Shown here piece after piece: positions 28,818 through 39,213 of a stretch of 64,000 nt of DNA. Position numbers and translations under genes: made by a program. The DNA lies in NCBI GenBank assembly GCA_016713925.1, contig JADJOH010000007.1, positions 1,041,501 to 1,105,500 of the forward strand, written 5' to 3'. Under the pieces are notes generated by a model that was given only the letters and a program-made list of their open reading frames with translations, ran no database searches and had not been told where the DNA came from. This DNA comes from Bacteroidota bacterium (GTDB taxonomy: Bacteria; Bacteroidota; Bacteroidia; AKYH767-A; OLB10). Positions within the stretch are counted from its first letter, which is position 1. Each line of letters opens with the position of its first letter.

Positions 28818-28835
28818 AAAATTAGGGGTCTTGAA

Positions 28836-29714
28836 TTAAAAGGTGACTGTAATTCGCTCCGGATCAATTTCAGCAGGCCTCACTGTCATCACCGGAATTT
28901 TAGAACCATTGATGACTTTGGTAGCATAGGAGCCCATCAGCAATCCGGTGATGGAAGGTTCCTGCTCAGTCATGATGACCAGCAGGTCGGCTTCAATTTC
29001 GGCTGAACTCTGCAGAGTACTTTTAGCGAGATCGTCTCCTTGTTTATAAATCGACTCTGTAATGATGCCATGACCAGAGAGAAAATCTTCCACCTGTTCA
29101 ATCTTAATCTTGAATTTTCGTTGATAATCTTCATTGCCGTTTCTCATTAATCCGATTACGACTACTCTTGAATTATAATGCTTCGCTATTTCCAGGGCGA
29201 AATTTACTTTCTGTCTGGATTCGGCGCTGTCATCAATAGGCAAGGCAATTTTTGCAAAGCCCACTTTGGTGATATGTGTTTGCACTGAAATCACCGGACA
29301 AGGTGCTTCCTGTACTACACGCGTGGTATTACTTCCGATGATATAACTGCTGCCACTTGCTCCGTGCGTGCCCATGATGATGATATCCACATGAGCTTGC
29401 TTCGCTGTGTGAACGATCCGCTTATAGATCTTACCAACTTCCGTAATAATCTGAACCTGTACGCCATGTTGACGATGTATTTCATCAGCAAGTTCCTTCA
29501 GCTTCTCATTGGAAGCTTCTTCTACTTTCTTTTCAAAACCCGTGAAGGCATGAGAGATGGAACTTGGAAATGTAGTTGCTTCAACGATATGCAGGAGATA
29601 GATATCCGCTTTCAGCAATTTAGCCATGAAGATAGCATGCTCCAGACTAAGGGCTGCAGTCTCTGAAAAATCGTAAGGAATAAGGATTTTTTTGATGTTA
29701 AGGTCTTTTTGCAT
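28836..29714 (-). CDS. Universal stress protein, two Usp domains
   Basis: A 292-residue protein made of two Usp folds (about 1-150 and 155-285). The first starts KKILIPYDFSETAALSLEHA and carries MGTHGASGSSYIIGSNT, the G-x2-G-xn-GS ATP loop, here one residue shorter than usual. The second ends PVMTVRP and lacks a clear nucleotide loop. Such tandem proteins respond to oxidative, osmotic or energy stress. It lies 12 bases after a paralogue of identical length, so the pair arose by duplication and is co-transcribed. Confidence 0.88.
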   Translation of the reverse strand: MQKDLNIKKILIPYDFSETAALSLEHAIFMAKLLKADIYLLHIVEATTFPSSISHAFTGFEKKVEEASNEKLKELADEIHRQHGVQVQIITEVGKIYKRIVHTAKQAHVDIIIMGTHGASGSSYIIGSNTTRVVQEAPCPVISVQTHITKVGFAKIALPIDDSAESRQKVNFALEIAKHYNSRVVVIGLMRNGNEDYQRKFKIKIEQVEDFLSGHGIITESIYKQGDDLAKSTLQSSAEIEADLLVIMTEQEPSITGLLMGSYATKVINGSKIPVMTVRPAEIDPERITVTF

Positions 29715-29726
29715 AACGTATAGTTT

Positions 29727-30605
29727 CTAAGTAATTACATATTCAGTTGTATCCTTGCGTTCGATAGGGCGGATACTACAGATGGGCACCTCTGAATTAT
29801 TGATGATCTGTTGTGATTCAGTACTTACAAAAACAGTCCAGTCGGATTCCTTTTGTGTCATAATGATAATCAGGTCAGCATTGATTTTATCTGAATATTC
29901 AAGTACACCTTCAGAAATATCCTTATGCTTATAAAATTCCCCGGCACATGCAATCTCATGGCCTGCTATAAAAGCTACTACCTGATCCATCTGTCGCTCC
30001 AGCTTGTTTATGAGGAATTCATCCTCTGTATCAATCACTGACATCACTTTTACCGTAGAATTAAAAAAACGAGCAATTTCAATACATTGCGTCACTTTTT
30101 CCTTAGTCTCTTTAGATAGGTCTAAAGGTAGCAATATTGTATTACATCCCGATCTATGCTTCTTACCTTTAATAGTAATTACCGGGCATGGTGCATCACT
30201 GATGACACGAATAGCGTTAGAACCGATAAATTTCTTCTTTAGGGTGGTCTCTCCCGATGTACCCATTACGATAAAAGAAGCATTAATTTCTTTGGCCACT
30301 TCGGCAACAACATCATAAATCTTTCCTTTTTCAATTCTGGTGTTAAACTCAAGTCCGGATTTAGCCTTGGCATCATTCGCCATACCGTTTAACTTTGTTT
30401 GTATACCTAAGCGTAATAATTCTTCCTGATCTTCCTTGGAGGAGAACAAATGGAGGACAGAAGAGAAGAGTGCTTCATCAATGACATGAAGCAAGGTTAT
30501 ATCAGCTGACGACATTCTCGCCAGATTGTATGTTTGACTTAACGCAATGGTTGACTGTTCACTGAAATCAATGGGTACTATTATATGTCGCTTTTCCTTA
30601 GTCAT
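29727..30605 (-). CDS. Universal stress protein, two Usp domains (upstream paralogue)
   Basis: A 292-residue tandem Usp protein. Domain 1 has IIVPIDFSEQSTIALSQT and the canonical ATP loop MGTSGETTLKKKFIGSNA (G-x2-G-x9-GS). Domain 2 has a degenerate loop (MTQKESDWTVFVS). It is the first gene after the promoter at 30637-30667 and is divergent from the nucleoside phosphorylase. The ATP-loop difference from its neighbour suggests the two copies have split roles (inference). Confidence 0.88.
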   Translation of the reverse strand: MTKEKRHIIVPIDFSEQSTIALSQTYNLARMSSADITLLHVIDEALFSSVLHLFSSKEDQEELLRLGIQTKLNGMANDAKAKSGLEFNTRIEKGKIYDVVAEVAKEINASFIVMGTSGETTLKKKFIGSNAIRVISDAPCPVITIKGKKHRSGCNTILLPLDLSKETKEKVTQCIEIARFFNSTVKVMSVIDTEDEFLINKLERQMDQVVAFIAGHEIACAGEFYKHKDISEGVLEYSDKINADLIIIMTQKESDWTVFVSTESQQIINNSEVPICSIRPIERKDTTEYVIT

Positions 30606-30636
30606 TTACTTGGGTTTCTATTACATTTGTTGACTG

Positions 30637-30667
30637 CAAAAATATTTGATTAATAGTTATGACACAA
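30637..30667 (-). promoter_or_regulatory. Promoter of the usp pair
   Basis: Minus strand TTTG (30667-30664), 19-base spacer, TATTTTTG (30644-30637). It overlaps the start codon of the divergent nucleoside phosphorylase. A + strand TACATTTG (30622-30629) serves the other direction. Confidence 0.65.
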
Positions 30668-31534
30668 ATACCTGAATCTGAATTAATTTTAAACAAAGAC
30701 GGAAGAGTCTATCATTTGAACCTTTTACCGTCCGATTTAGCTCCTATTGTCATTAACGTAGGTGATCCTGACCGTGTTGCAATGGTGAGTGCCTATTTTG
30801 ATCAGGTAAAGGTAAAAAAACAAAAAAGAGAGTTCATCTCTCATACCGGCTCCTACAAAGGGAAAACAATGACAGTACTCTCTACCGGCATAGGAACTGA
30901 CAATATAGATATAGTATACAATGAGTTAGATGCATTGGTGAATATAGATCTGCCTACCCGGACGATTAAGAAAGAATTTGAAAAATTGTTTTTAGTACGA
31001 ATTGGTACTTCAGGTTCGTTACAGGAGGATATTCCGGTCGATAGTTTCGTGTGTTCAGAATATGGTCTGGGCCTGGATGGTTTGATGAATTTCTATAAAC
31101 TGGAGAATGATGATTATGAAGATAGTATAATTCAGGCTTTTAGAAAACACTATCCCAGTCATGGTATATTGGCTCAACCCTATATTTCGAAAGGATCTGA
31201 ACGGTTGATTGATTTACTGTCCCCCGAAATGCATAAAGGAATTACAGCTTCCTGTTCCGGCTTTTACGCTCCTCAAATGCGTCAGCTTCGTCTTGAACCG
31301 GCCAGGCCTGATATGATTGAGCGCTTAAGTTCCTTCCGTTTTGAAAGTGAACGCATCACCAACTTCGAAATGGAAACAGGGGCGATGTACGGTTTGGCTA
31401 AATTACTCGGGCATCATTGCTGTTCTGTTAATGTGATTGTGGCCAACCGGATTGCTCAACAATACTCAGTTGATGCCGAATCAGCCATGCATAAGCTGAT
31501 AAAAATGGTGCTGGATCGCCTCAGTACTTTGTAA
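30659..31534 (+). CDS. Nucleoside phosphorylase (uridine phosphorylase-like)
   Basis: A 291-residue member of the PNP/UDP phosphorylase family, which splits nucleosides with phosphate. Seen motifs: INVGDPDRV (phosphate loop), VLSTGIGTDN, RIGTSGSL (phosphate-binding) and NFEMETGAMYG (ribose-binding Glu/Met pair). The layout fits uridine phosphorylase better than PNP, but base specificity is uncertain. Starts 53 bases from the usp gene, divergent. Confidence 0.85.
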   Translation: MTQIPESELILNKDGRVYHLNLLPSDLAPIVINVGDPDRVAMVSAYFDQVKVKKQKREFISHTGSYKGKTMTVLSTGIGTDNIDIVYNELDALVNIDLPTRTIKKEFEKLFLVRIGTSGSLQEDIPVDSFVCSEYGLGLDGLMNFYKLENDDYEDSIIQAFRKHYPSHGILAQPYISKGSERLIDLLSPEMHKGITASCSGFYAPQMRQLRLEPARPDMIERLSSFRFESERITNFEMETGAMYGLAKLLGHHCCSVNVIVANRIAQQYSVDAESAMHKLIKMVLDRLSTL

Positions 31535-31667
31535 TATTTTATAGTTTGTGATAGCATTTCCTCTAACAGGTTATTTGATTATCAATAAGATAACACTGAT
31601 CCTAAGTTAATTTTTGTTTATTTCTGTTGTAAGCCGGTACTGCTTTTAAGGTATTTAAAAGCTGTTC

Positions 31668-34376
31668 GTGGAATGCTTTTCGTTGGCCATGGTTCAATTG
31701 AAATTGAAAAATCATGGAAAAAAATTACTCTTTCTATTCTTTTGTCTGAACATATGTTTGGGCAACACACGCGGAGCTACTTATTATAGCAAGACCAACG
31801 GTGGCAATTGGAATGATAATTCGAGCTGGTCGACGACAGGTTATGGACAGGCTACCAATTCCGGAACATTCCCAAAGTCCGGCGACTATGCTTATATCGG
31901 TGATGGCTATACCATAATTGTCAATGTCAACTGCACCACAAGTTATCTCTTCATCGGACAAGGCACCTCCGGTGAACTGGAGTATTCTTCAGCAGGAAGC
32001 TACAATGTAACCGTCATTAACAATGTCACGGTAAATGCAGGAGCCAATTTGAAATATACAGGTAATAGTACAAGAACCCATACTTTTCAAGTGGGTAATA
32101 ATTTAATCAACAATGGTAACATTGATTTTTATTCGGATGCAGATGATGTCGTGAATCTGGTATTTTATCGCTCTGCCAACTCCGTCGTATCGGGTTCAGG
32201 TACGCAGGATTTAAACAGAGTCACCATTTCTAAGAGTGCATCGACTACGTATTATGCGGAAATTCAAAGTACAAGTTTCGAAGCTGCCATACGTGAACTG
32301 GTTATTACATACGGAACATTTCATCATAATAATTCTTCTATATATGAAGTAAACAGTTCTGCCGGAAGTGGCTTCAATATTCCGGCCGATGGCATTGTAA
32401 AAGTAAGTCAGGGTACATTGCACTTATCGCCTACACAAGATGAATTAACTTTGTCCGGGTCTATTTATGTTACAGGCGGAATATTGAAGGTAGGTTCATC
32501 CACCGGTCTGGGCGGACTTCGCTATGATAAAACAACCTCCTTCGTTCCAAGATTGGATATTGAATCGGGGGAAATGGAGGTCCATGGTGGAATCACCTAT
32601 AAGTCCGGTTCTTCCTCATCTTCCTTCAACTTTACTAGTAGTGGTGGCAATTTACTTTTAAATACTGGAACATCGGGAACTGCAGATATTGTTTTTCGCA
32701 TCAATGATGTCACAGGAAGCACGTGTACCTTTCTGGATGGAAGTATTATTCTTGAAAAGCCAAATACAACCGGCACTTCGGTAACTGATGTCCAACTTTG
32801 TTCCACCAATGGTACTGTTGCTACAACGGGAGGATTTCTGCAATTTGGAAATGAAGAGAGTGGATCCGGACTTACTTATACATTTACACCGCATAGTTCT
32901 GTCACTTTTCCCAATATTATCCTCGCCGGTCCATTAGCGAACAGCGCCATTTTATGCCCTTCGGAAAATTCAACAGAAGATATTCATCTAATCAGTCTGA
33001 ATGTTTATGAAGGAAAAACTTTTGATATCCGTTCCGTTGCAGGTACAACGGGTGATAGCCGCTCCTTCTTCCTTACAGGTAATTTCGATGGAATCAATTC
33101 GCTCTATTGCGATGGAACTTTTGTTGCCCGCAATTCAACACTGACATTAGAAGGCGGAGAAGGACAACAAATAGCCGGAAGCGGAACATTAGAATTTCAT
33201 CATTTTGATATCAATAATGGAACAGGGATGACATTGGGAAATGATATCAGGATTTCAGGAACACTCTCTCTTAACAGTGGCGTGATCTACACAACTTCAG
33301 AAAACACATTAACCATTTCTCCGACCGCAAGCCTGGGTATAGGAAGTGCGTCGTCTTATATAGACGGTCCACTGATTAGAGAAGTAAGTACAGATGTCAC
33401 ATCTGCCTTAAATTTCCCGATAGGGAAGGATGGGAGCTACCGTCCATTGCAACTGGAAGTTTCTCACTCAACAAATGCAATGGTAACCTATAGCGCCGAA
33501 CTCAATAATGCCAATGCCAGGGATCTGAATTACAGTTTGCCGGGCAGCATTGACAGAGTATCTGCAGTAAGGTATTATTCCTTATCACGGAGTGGTGCAT
33601 CCAATTTGAATTCGGTGGCGTTTACTATTTATTATGATGCCGGGGATGGAGTGGATGATCCATCAAATTTAAGAATGGTGATGGATGATGGTTCCTCTAA
33701 TTGGACAGATATAGGGGGCACAGGTACAGGTCCAACAAGTGGAAGTATTACTTCATCGCCCCTGGGAACTATGAATGGAATTATCGTTCTGGGCAATACA
33801 ACAGGGGGAAGTAATTCCTTGCCGGTAACATGGATGTATTTCAGAGCAGGAAATACAGAAGGATATTCCCTGCTCGAATGGGCGACAGCGGCAGAAAAGA
33901 ATGCTGATTTTTTTGAAGTGCAACGCAGTTTCGACGGAAGAAATTGTGAAAATTTAACCCGGATCGCTGCTGCCGGTAATTCCGCAACGCCGAAATACTA
34001 TTCTTATATCGACCGTGCTGCTCAGTATACCATCCTGTATTACCGGATCAGACAAGTGGATCTCGATGGAGAATATACCTATTCTCCTATGAAAGTACTC
34101 AACGGGAAGACTTCTCCAACCCTGCTATTCCCCAATCCTCCTGTTGAGCAGGCATACACCATCTCTTTGTCCTCCGAATTCACCGGTAAAATCACCGTTA
34201 CAACAATGAATCTAAATGGAACTATTATAGAGACACGAACGATGGATAAACCCGAAACAATTCTCCACTGTTCCGCTCCTCAATCGATTTCAGCTAATAA
34301 TCTTCTGGTGCATATCACTGATGAATCCGGAAAACAATGGACAGGCAAACTGCTCACGGCTGGAAATCATGAATAA
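31668..34376 (+). CDS. T9SS-secreted surface protein with beta-strand repeats, copy 1
   Basis: About 902 residues. GTG 31668 or, more likely, ATG 31689 starts a signal peptide (KKLLFLFFCLNICLG). The mature protein begins TYYSKTNGGNWNDNSSWST, a pattern common in cell-surface G8-like proteins, and continues with Gly/Ser/Thr-rich strands for 700 residues. PVTWMYFRAGNTEG opens a fibronectin-III-like region (EWATAAEKNADFFEVQRS, YYRIRQVDLDG). The end (LLFPNPPVEQAY... to the stop) is a T9SS sorting domain, somewhat divergent. It should be exported across the outer membrane and anchored. It is clearly paralogous to the next gene; function unknown. Confidence 0.8.
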   Translation: MECFSLAMVQLKLKNHGKKLLFLFFCLNICLGNTRGATYYSKTNGGNWNDNSSWSTTGYGQATNSGTFPKSGDYAYIGDGYTIIVNVNCTTSYLFIGQGTSGELEYSSAGSYNVTVINNVTVNAGANLKYTGNSTRTHTFQVGNNLINNGNIDFYSDADDVVNLVFYRSANSVVSGSGTQDLNRVTISKSASTTYYAEIQSTSFEAAIRELVITYGTFHHNNSSIYEVNSSAGSGFNIPADGIVKVSQGTLHLSPTQDELTLSGSIYVTGGILKVGSSTGLGGLRYDKTTSFVPRLDIESGEMEVHGGITYKSGSSSSSFNFTSSGGNLLLNTGTSGTADIVFRINDVTGSTCTFLDGSIILEKPNTTGTSVTDVQLCSTNGTVATTGGFLQFGNEESGSGLTYTFTPHSSVTFPNIILAGPLANSAILCPSENSTEDIHLISLNVYEGKTFDIRSVAGTTGDSRSFFLTGNFDGINSLYCDGTFVARNSTLTLEGGEGQQIAGSGTLEFHHFDINNGTGMTLGNDIRISGTLSLNSGVIYTTSENTLTISPTASLGIGSASSYIDGPLIREVSTDVTSALNFPIGKDGSYRPLQLEVSHSTNAMVTYSAELNNANARDLNYSLPGSIDRVSAVRYYSLSRSGASNLNSVAFTIYYDAGDGVDDPSNLRMVMDDGSSNWTDIGGTGTGPTSGSITSSPLGTMNGIIVLGNTTGGSNSLPVTWMYFRAGNTEGYSLLEWATAAEKNADFFEVQRSFDGRNCENLTRIAAAGNSATPKYYSYIDRAAQYTILYYRIRQVDLDGEYTYSPMKVLNGKTSPTLLFPNPPVEQAYTISLSSEFTGKITVTTMNLNGTIIETRTMDKPETILHCSAPQSISANNLLVHITDESGKQWTGKLLTAGNHE

Positions 34377-34666
34377 ACAGGAGTGGATTAATCCTTAAAT
34401 TAGTCAACGCTTTCATTGAATACACCTTCTCGAATTGCCGATAAAATGAAAATGTGAACAGCGTTACACAAATCGAATTTTAAGACAGTTCCTCTCCGGA
34501 TTCGCTCCTTACTGAACCGTCAGCTTAATTATTCTGTTATCTATTCTATACTCACTTTTCTATTCACTTTACACCTTACATTACAATTGTAAGATTTCTC
34601 TCCATTTGTTAATTTATCAACCTTAAGCACCTGCATATTTGAATCACCAACAACAATAGTCTAATA

Positions 34667-37342
34667 ATGCAGCGCATGAAAACTTTAATCATGCCGCTCC
34701 GAAAATCCGGGTTCATAGCCCTTCTTGTTCTGAGTTTTCTCAGTGAAAGTAATGCTAGAACCTATTATTCTCGACAGAGCGGTCTCTGGAGTGTGAACAC
34801 CTCCTGGTCAACAGTAACCTATGGTAGTCCGGTCAATGCCGGCACCTACCCGCAAAGAGGTGATGTGGTATTCATCGGCGATGGACATAACATTTCAATG
34901 AATGTTAATTCCGTTACCGCGAGCATCACCATCGGGCAGGGTGCCTCAGGTTCCTTGCTCTATTCCAATTACCTGACCTTCCTGATGGTTGTCGCCGGAA
35001 ACATTACTGTGAACAACGGTGCTACTTTTGGTTATGCCTCCAATTCATCAAGGATGCATAATCTTTTCATAAGTGGAAGTATCATCAACAATGGCGCAGT
35101 GGATTTATATGTGGATGCCAATGATTATGTGAATGTCACCTTTAATTCGGCCATCAACTCTACCATTTCCGGGACAGGTTCCTGGGATTTGAATCGTGTC
35201 ACGGTATTTAAATCCACATTGACCTCCTACAGACTGGAAGCAACTGTGCTGGCATTTGAAACGGCCATCAGGGAACTTGTGGTTAGTTTCGGAACCTTTG
35301 CACATAATAACCGATTTACCTATAATGTAAATCCTGCATTGGGTGATTTTACCGTTGGTCCGAATGCTATTATTCAAGTGATGGATGGTGTTCTTCACCT
35401 TTCGCCTAATTCAAATTATGTTTATCTGCAAGGTCAGATTACAGTGACAGCGGGTACCATGCGTATTGGTTCTGCAGCCGGAAGCTTTGGGTTGAGGTAT
35501 GACCAGAGCGGTGCAGTAATTCCTGCTATTGATGTAACCGGTGGTACATTGTCAGTATATGGTGGTATTACTTACCGGTCAGGAAATTCAGGTGACCCGG
35601 TTCGATTTAGTCAGAGTGGTGGCAATGTGCTCCTCAATTCAGGATCTACCGGAACCAACCTCGAAGTGTTCAATATTGGAAATAGTGCGTCCAGTCGCTT
35701 TACCATGAGTGCCGGAACAATTACCTTGCAGAAACCGGGCAGTAATGCAGCTTTAACCGACTTCAATATTTGTGGCACATCCGGTACAGTCACCGTGAGT
35801 GGCGGAAAGGTTGTTTTTGGGAATGCGAGTACAGCTTCAGGTTCCACTTTTAAATTTACACCTTATGCTACAGTGAACCATCCCAACTTCCGCGTTTCCG
35901 GTCCCGCAGCAGCTAGTGTGACCCTTTGCCCTGCAGCCAATGAAACGGCTGATTTCAGATTAATGAGCTTAAATATTGATGCCAGTAAAATCTTTGACAA
36001 TCGCTCCATTTCAGGTACAACCGGTGATTCAAGAAATATTATTCTGACGGATAATTTCGACGGCTTACATGCCTTCTATAACAATGGAACTTTTACACCG
36101 CGTACGGGAACGGTAACACTACAGGGAGGTGAAGGATTATGGATAGGAGGTAGTAGTACTACTGCATTTCATAATCTGACCATTAATAACAGCCTGGGTT
36201 CAAATCTGACGCAAACTATTCAAATCAGTAATACTTTATTGATGTTGGATGGGGTTATGTTTTCCTCTGCAGCAACACCTGTGGTTTGCCTTGCCGGTGC
36301 GGCATCAAATATTGGTTCTTCCATCTCATATGTCGATGGTCCGATGCAACAACTGGTGGCAAGCAGTAGTGCACAAAGTATTAATTTCCCTGTAGGAAAA
36401 AATGGTGCATATAGACCTATCATCTTAGCCGTGCAACATTCATCGGCAGCTACTGTTACCTATTCTTCCGAAGTTTGGAACAACTCAGCCAGAGCTATGG
36501 GCTACTCATTACCGCCTACATTGACATGGGTATCCGATATTCGTCACTATACCATCACCCGCTCAGCTGTTGCCAATCTCAGCAATGCCAGGGTCACTTT
36601 ATCCTACGGTGCGGATGACTTTGTAACGGATTTCAGCAATCTTCGTGTAGCACGTGACAATGGTGCATCTGCATGGCTTGATCTCGGAGGAGTGGGTACC
36701 GCAAATGGTACGGGAAGCATTACTTCTGCTAATTTTAATGGCTTCAATAATTATTTTACACTCGCTAATGCCAGCGGAGGTGTGAATCCTCTTCCGGTTG
36801 AATTTGTAAAGTTTAACGCAAACGCTATGGATAATTATATTCTGGTAGACTGGACCACAGCAGCTGAAGTTAATAGCGACTTTTTTGAAGTACAACGCAG
36901 TGGTGATGGTCATGAATTTAAACCCATCGGTCGCGTGTTGGCCAAAGGATTCTCCAACCGTATTTCCGATTATCAATTTAAAGATGAACAACCACTTAAA
37001 GGAACAAGTTATTATCGCCTGCGTCAGGTAGACCGTGATGGGACAGATGAATTTACCAATATAGTGGCCGTTAACTTTACAAAAACGACCTTATCGGTGT
37101 TTCCGAATCCGATAGCTGACAGGACCATCAGCATGGTTCTTCCGGAGCAGGGGGGTGATCTTTTAGTAGCGAATCTCTTCGATATGACAGGAAAAAATGT
37201 GCAGCAAATCGGGAATATCATTCGGGATAGCTATTCTACCCAATTGCAAATTGATGCATCCCTTCTCCCCGGCACTTATTTACTCAAGGTGAGTGATGGT
37301 AAAGGGAAAGAGTGGCAGGAAAAAGTAGTTCTTACTTTTTAA
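34667..37342 (+). CDS. T9SS-secreted surface protein with beta-strand repeats, copy 2
   Basis: An 891-residue paralogue of the preceding gene with the same order: signal peptide (FIALLVLSFLSESNA), TYYSRQSGLWSVNTSWST, a long strand-rich middle, a fibronectin-III-like DWTTAAEVNSDFFEVQRSG region and a standard T9SS C-terminal domain (VFPNPIADRTI... LPGTYLLKVSDGKGK). Its sorting domain is closer to consensus than that of copy 1. The 290-bp gap between the copies holds no gene, so each may have its own promoter. Tandem duplication is evident. Confidence 0.82.
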   Translation: MQRMKTLIMPLRKSGFIALLVLSFLSESNARTYYSRQSGLWSVNTSWSTVTYGSPVNAGTYPQRGDVVFIGDGHNISMNVNSVTASITIGQGASGSLLYSNYLTFLMVVAGNITVNNGATFGYASNSSRMHNLFISGSIINNGAVDLYVDANDYVNVTFNSAINSTISGTGSWDLNRVTVFKSTLTSYRLEATVLAFETAIRELVVSFGTFAHNNRFTYNVNPALGDFTVGPNAIIQVMDGVLHLSPNSNYVYLQGQITVTAGTMRIGSAAGSFGLRYDQSGAVIPAIDVTGGTLSVYGGITYRSGNSGDPVRFSQSGGNVLLNSGSTGTNLEVFNIGNSASSRFTMSAGTITLQKPGSNAALTDFNICGTSGTVTVSGGKVVFGNASTASGSTFKFTPYATVNHPNFRVSGPAAASVTLCPAANETADFRLMSLNIDASKIFDNRSISGTTGDSRNIILTDNFDGLHAFYNNGTFTPRTGTVTLQGGEGLWIGGSSTTAFHNLTINNSLGSNLTQTIQISNTLLMLDGVMFSSAATPVVCLAGAASNIGSSISYVDGPMQQLVASSSAQSINFPVGKNGAYRPIILAVQHSSAATVTYSSEVWNNSARAMGYSLPPTLTWVSDIRHYTITRSAVANLSNARVTLSYGADDFVTDFSNLRVARDNGASAWLDLGGVGTANGTGSITSANFNGFNNYFTLANASGGVNPLPVEFVKFNANAMDNYILVDWTTAAEVNSDFFEVQRSGDGHEFKPIGRVLAKGFSNRISDYQFKDEQPLKGTSYYRLRQVDRDGTDEFTNIVAVNFTKTTLSVFPNPIADRTISMVLPEQGGDLLVANLFDMTGKNVQQIGNIIRDSYSTQLQIDASLLPGTYLLKVSDGKGKEWQEKVVLTF

Positions 37343-37380
37343 AGAAGATTGATTATTTTTCAGGTCTGAAACAGGACCAC

Positions 37381-37818
37381 ATGACAGAAGTAATAAGTTT
37401 TAAAACCGAGGATAAAGATAAAGCCTCCATCATTTTTGCAATCAGGCAAAAAGTCTTCGTGGAAGAGCAGCATGTCTCTCACGAAGAAGAATATGATGAA
37501 CATGAGGACGAAAGCATGCATTATATGCTGTTGGTGGATAAGCAGCCGGCGGGTACAGCCCGCTGGCGCTTTACCAATGATGGTATTAAGTTGGAGAGAT
37601 TTGCTCTTCTGCCTGAGTTTAGGAATAAAGGATATGGTTCGTTTTTAGTGAATACAGTGTTAAAGGATGTTATTCCTTATGGTAAAATGACATACCTGAA
37701 TGCGCAAGTGAATGCCATGAATCTTTATAGCAGAGCAGGTTTCTATCAGGTGGGAGAGTTGTTCTATGAAGCCAATATTCCGCATTTCAGAATGATCTTT
37801 AAAAATACGGTGTCCTAA
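37381..37818 (+). CDS. GNAT family N-acetyltransferase
   Basis: A 145-residue GNAT of the ElaA/YjcF type. FAIRQKVFVEEQHVS (N-terminal substrate side), GTARWRFTNDGIKLERFALLP and the acetyl-CoA loop RNKGYGSFLV are followed by LNAQVNAMNLYSRAGF. The start is ATG 37381; the open frame upstream belongs to the end of the T9SS gene region. Substrate unknown. Confidence 0.85.
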   Translation: MTEVISFKTEDKDKASIIFAIRQKVFVEEQHVSHEEEYDEHEDESMHYMLLVDKQPAGTARWRFTNDGIKLERFALLPEFRNKGYGSFLVNTVLKDVIPYGKMTYLNAQVNAMNLYSRAGFYQVGELFYEANIPHFRMIFKNTVS

Positions 37819-37869
37819 TCCCTGAAAGCAGTAAAGCCGTTTAATTTTCCGATTTTTGCAAACGGTTGT

Positions 37870-39213
37870 ATGAAGGTTAAAGTAACGTATTCAGAAATTT
37901 GGCGTATTTCATGGCCAATAATGCTCAGTAGCCTCGCAGGTACTGTCATTAACTTTACAGATGTTGCTTTTGTAGCCAGAATTGGAGAAAAAGAACTGGC
38001 TGCTTCAGCTCTGGGTGGTGTTTTCTACTTCTTGCTATTGATGTTGGGCACGGCCGTAGGGATAGGAGCACAAATCATTATTTCAAGAAAAGCAGGGGAG
38101 GATCGTCCAACGGAAATAGGACACGTTTTCGATCATAGCCTGGTCATTCTACTTGTATTTTCTATGTTGATGTTGCTCTTTCTCTATCTGGCTATACCTT
38201 CATTATTGCCATTAATAATTAATGATGGAGAAGTGGCAGCAGCGGCGCTGAGTTATTTAAAAGCACGTAGCTGGAGTTTGCCATTGATGATGGTGCTCAT
38301 TGCACTACGTGCCTTCTATACCGGCATTACGCAAACCCGCATTATTACTTATTCTACTGTTCTCATGATGGTATTGAATGTAATACTTAACTATGGTTTT
38401 GTATTTGGCGGAATGGGATTCCCTGCACTTGGACTCATCGGGGCGGGACTTGCCTCTGCGATTTCGGAATCACTCGCTGTTGTCTATGCTGTAATTTATA
38501 CGATGTCTCGTTCCGTATTTCAGAAATTCCGGTTATTTAAGTTTACACAATTGAAAAGAACGGCCTATGTTCAGATCCTCACTTTATCTTCTCCCATTAT
38601 GTTACAACATTTTTTATCGATGGGTGCATGGTTCCTGTTTTTTGTATTGATTGAAAAGTTAGGTGCAAGGGAATTGGCAGTATCAAATGTGCTTCGTAGT
38701 ATATACATGGTCCTTATGACACCGATATGGGGCTTTTCTCAGGCCAGCAATAGCATGGTTTCAAATCTTCTTGGACAAAACAAAGAGCATGAAGTCATAC
38801 CTCTGGTCACTAAAATTGTTAAAATGAGTTTTCTGATCGGAGCAGGAGGGATACTGACAAGTATTGTATTTAAAGACCTCCTCTTTCGTCTCACCACGTC
38901 TGATGTTATGCTGATTCAGGAAGCTATTCCGGGCTTTTATGTTGTCTGTGTAGCCACCATAGTATTTTCCATTACTATGGTATTGATTTCAGCGATTTCC
39001 GGTACCGGACGCACTACTGCTGCAATGATTATAGAAGTAATCTCACTTGTCATCTATGTCGCTTACATACTTGTTTTTACAGTGATTCTACCGGGCACAC
39101 TGGAGCTAGTCTGGACTTCTGAACTGATCTATTGGTTGATAATGGGTATAATCAGCTATTTTTACCTCGTTTCCGGAAAATGGAAAAGTAAATTGATCAC
39201 AGAGAAGTTATGA
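37870..39213 (+). CDS. MATE family efflux transporter
   Basis: A 447-residue membrane protein with twelve predicted helices in two bundles, typical of MATE (NorM/DinF-like) cation-coupled drug exporters. WPIMLSSLAGTVINFTDVAFVARIG and the matching second half SSPIMLQHFLSMGAWFLFF show the internal duplication. Its stop overlaps the next gene's ATG (ATGA, 39210-39213), so lipoprotein and fmt are translationally coupled to it. Confidence 0.9.
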   Translation: MKVKVTYSEIWRISWPIMLSSLAGTVINFTDVAFVARIGEKELAASALGGVFYFLLLMLGTAVGIGAQIIISRKAGEDRPTEIGHVFDHSLVILLVFSMLMLLFLYLAIPSLLPLIINDGEVAAAALSYLKARSWSLPLMMVLIALRAFYTGITQTRIITYSTVLMMVLNVILNYGFVFGGMGFPALGLIGAGLASAISESLAVVYAVIYTMSRSVFQKFRLFKFTQLKRTAYVQILTLSSPIMLQHFLSMGAWFLFFVLIEKLGARELAVSNVLRSIYMVLMTPIWGFSQASNSMVSNLLGQNKEHEVIPLVTKIVKMSFLIGAGGILTSIVFKDLLFRLTTSDVMLIQEAIPGFYVVCVATIVFSITMVLISAISGTGRTTAAMIIEVISLVIYVAYILVFTVILPGTLELVWTSELIYWLIMGIISYFYLVSGKWKSKLITEKL

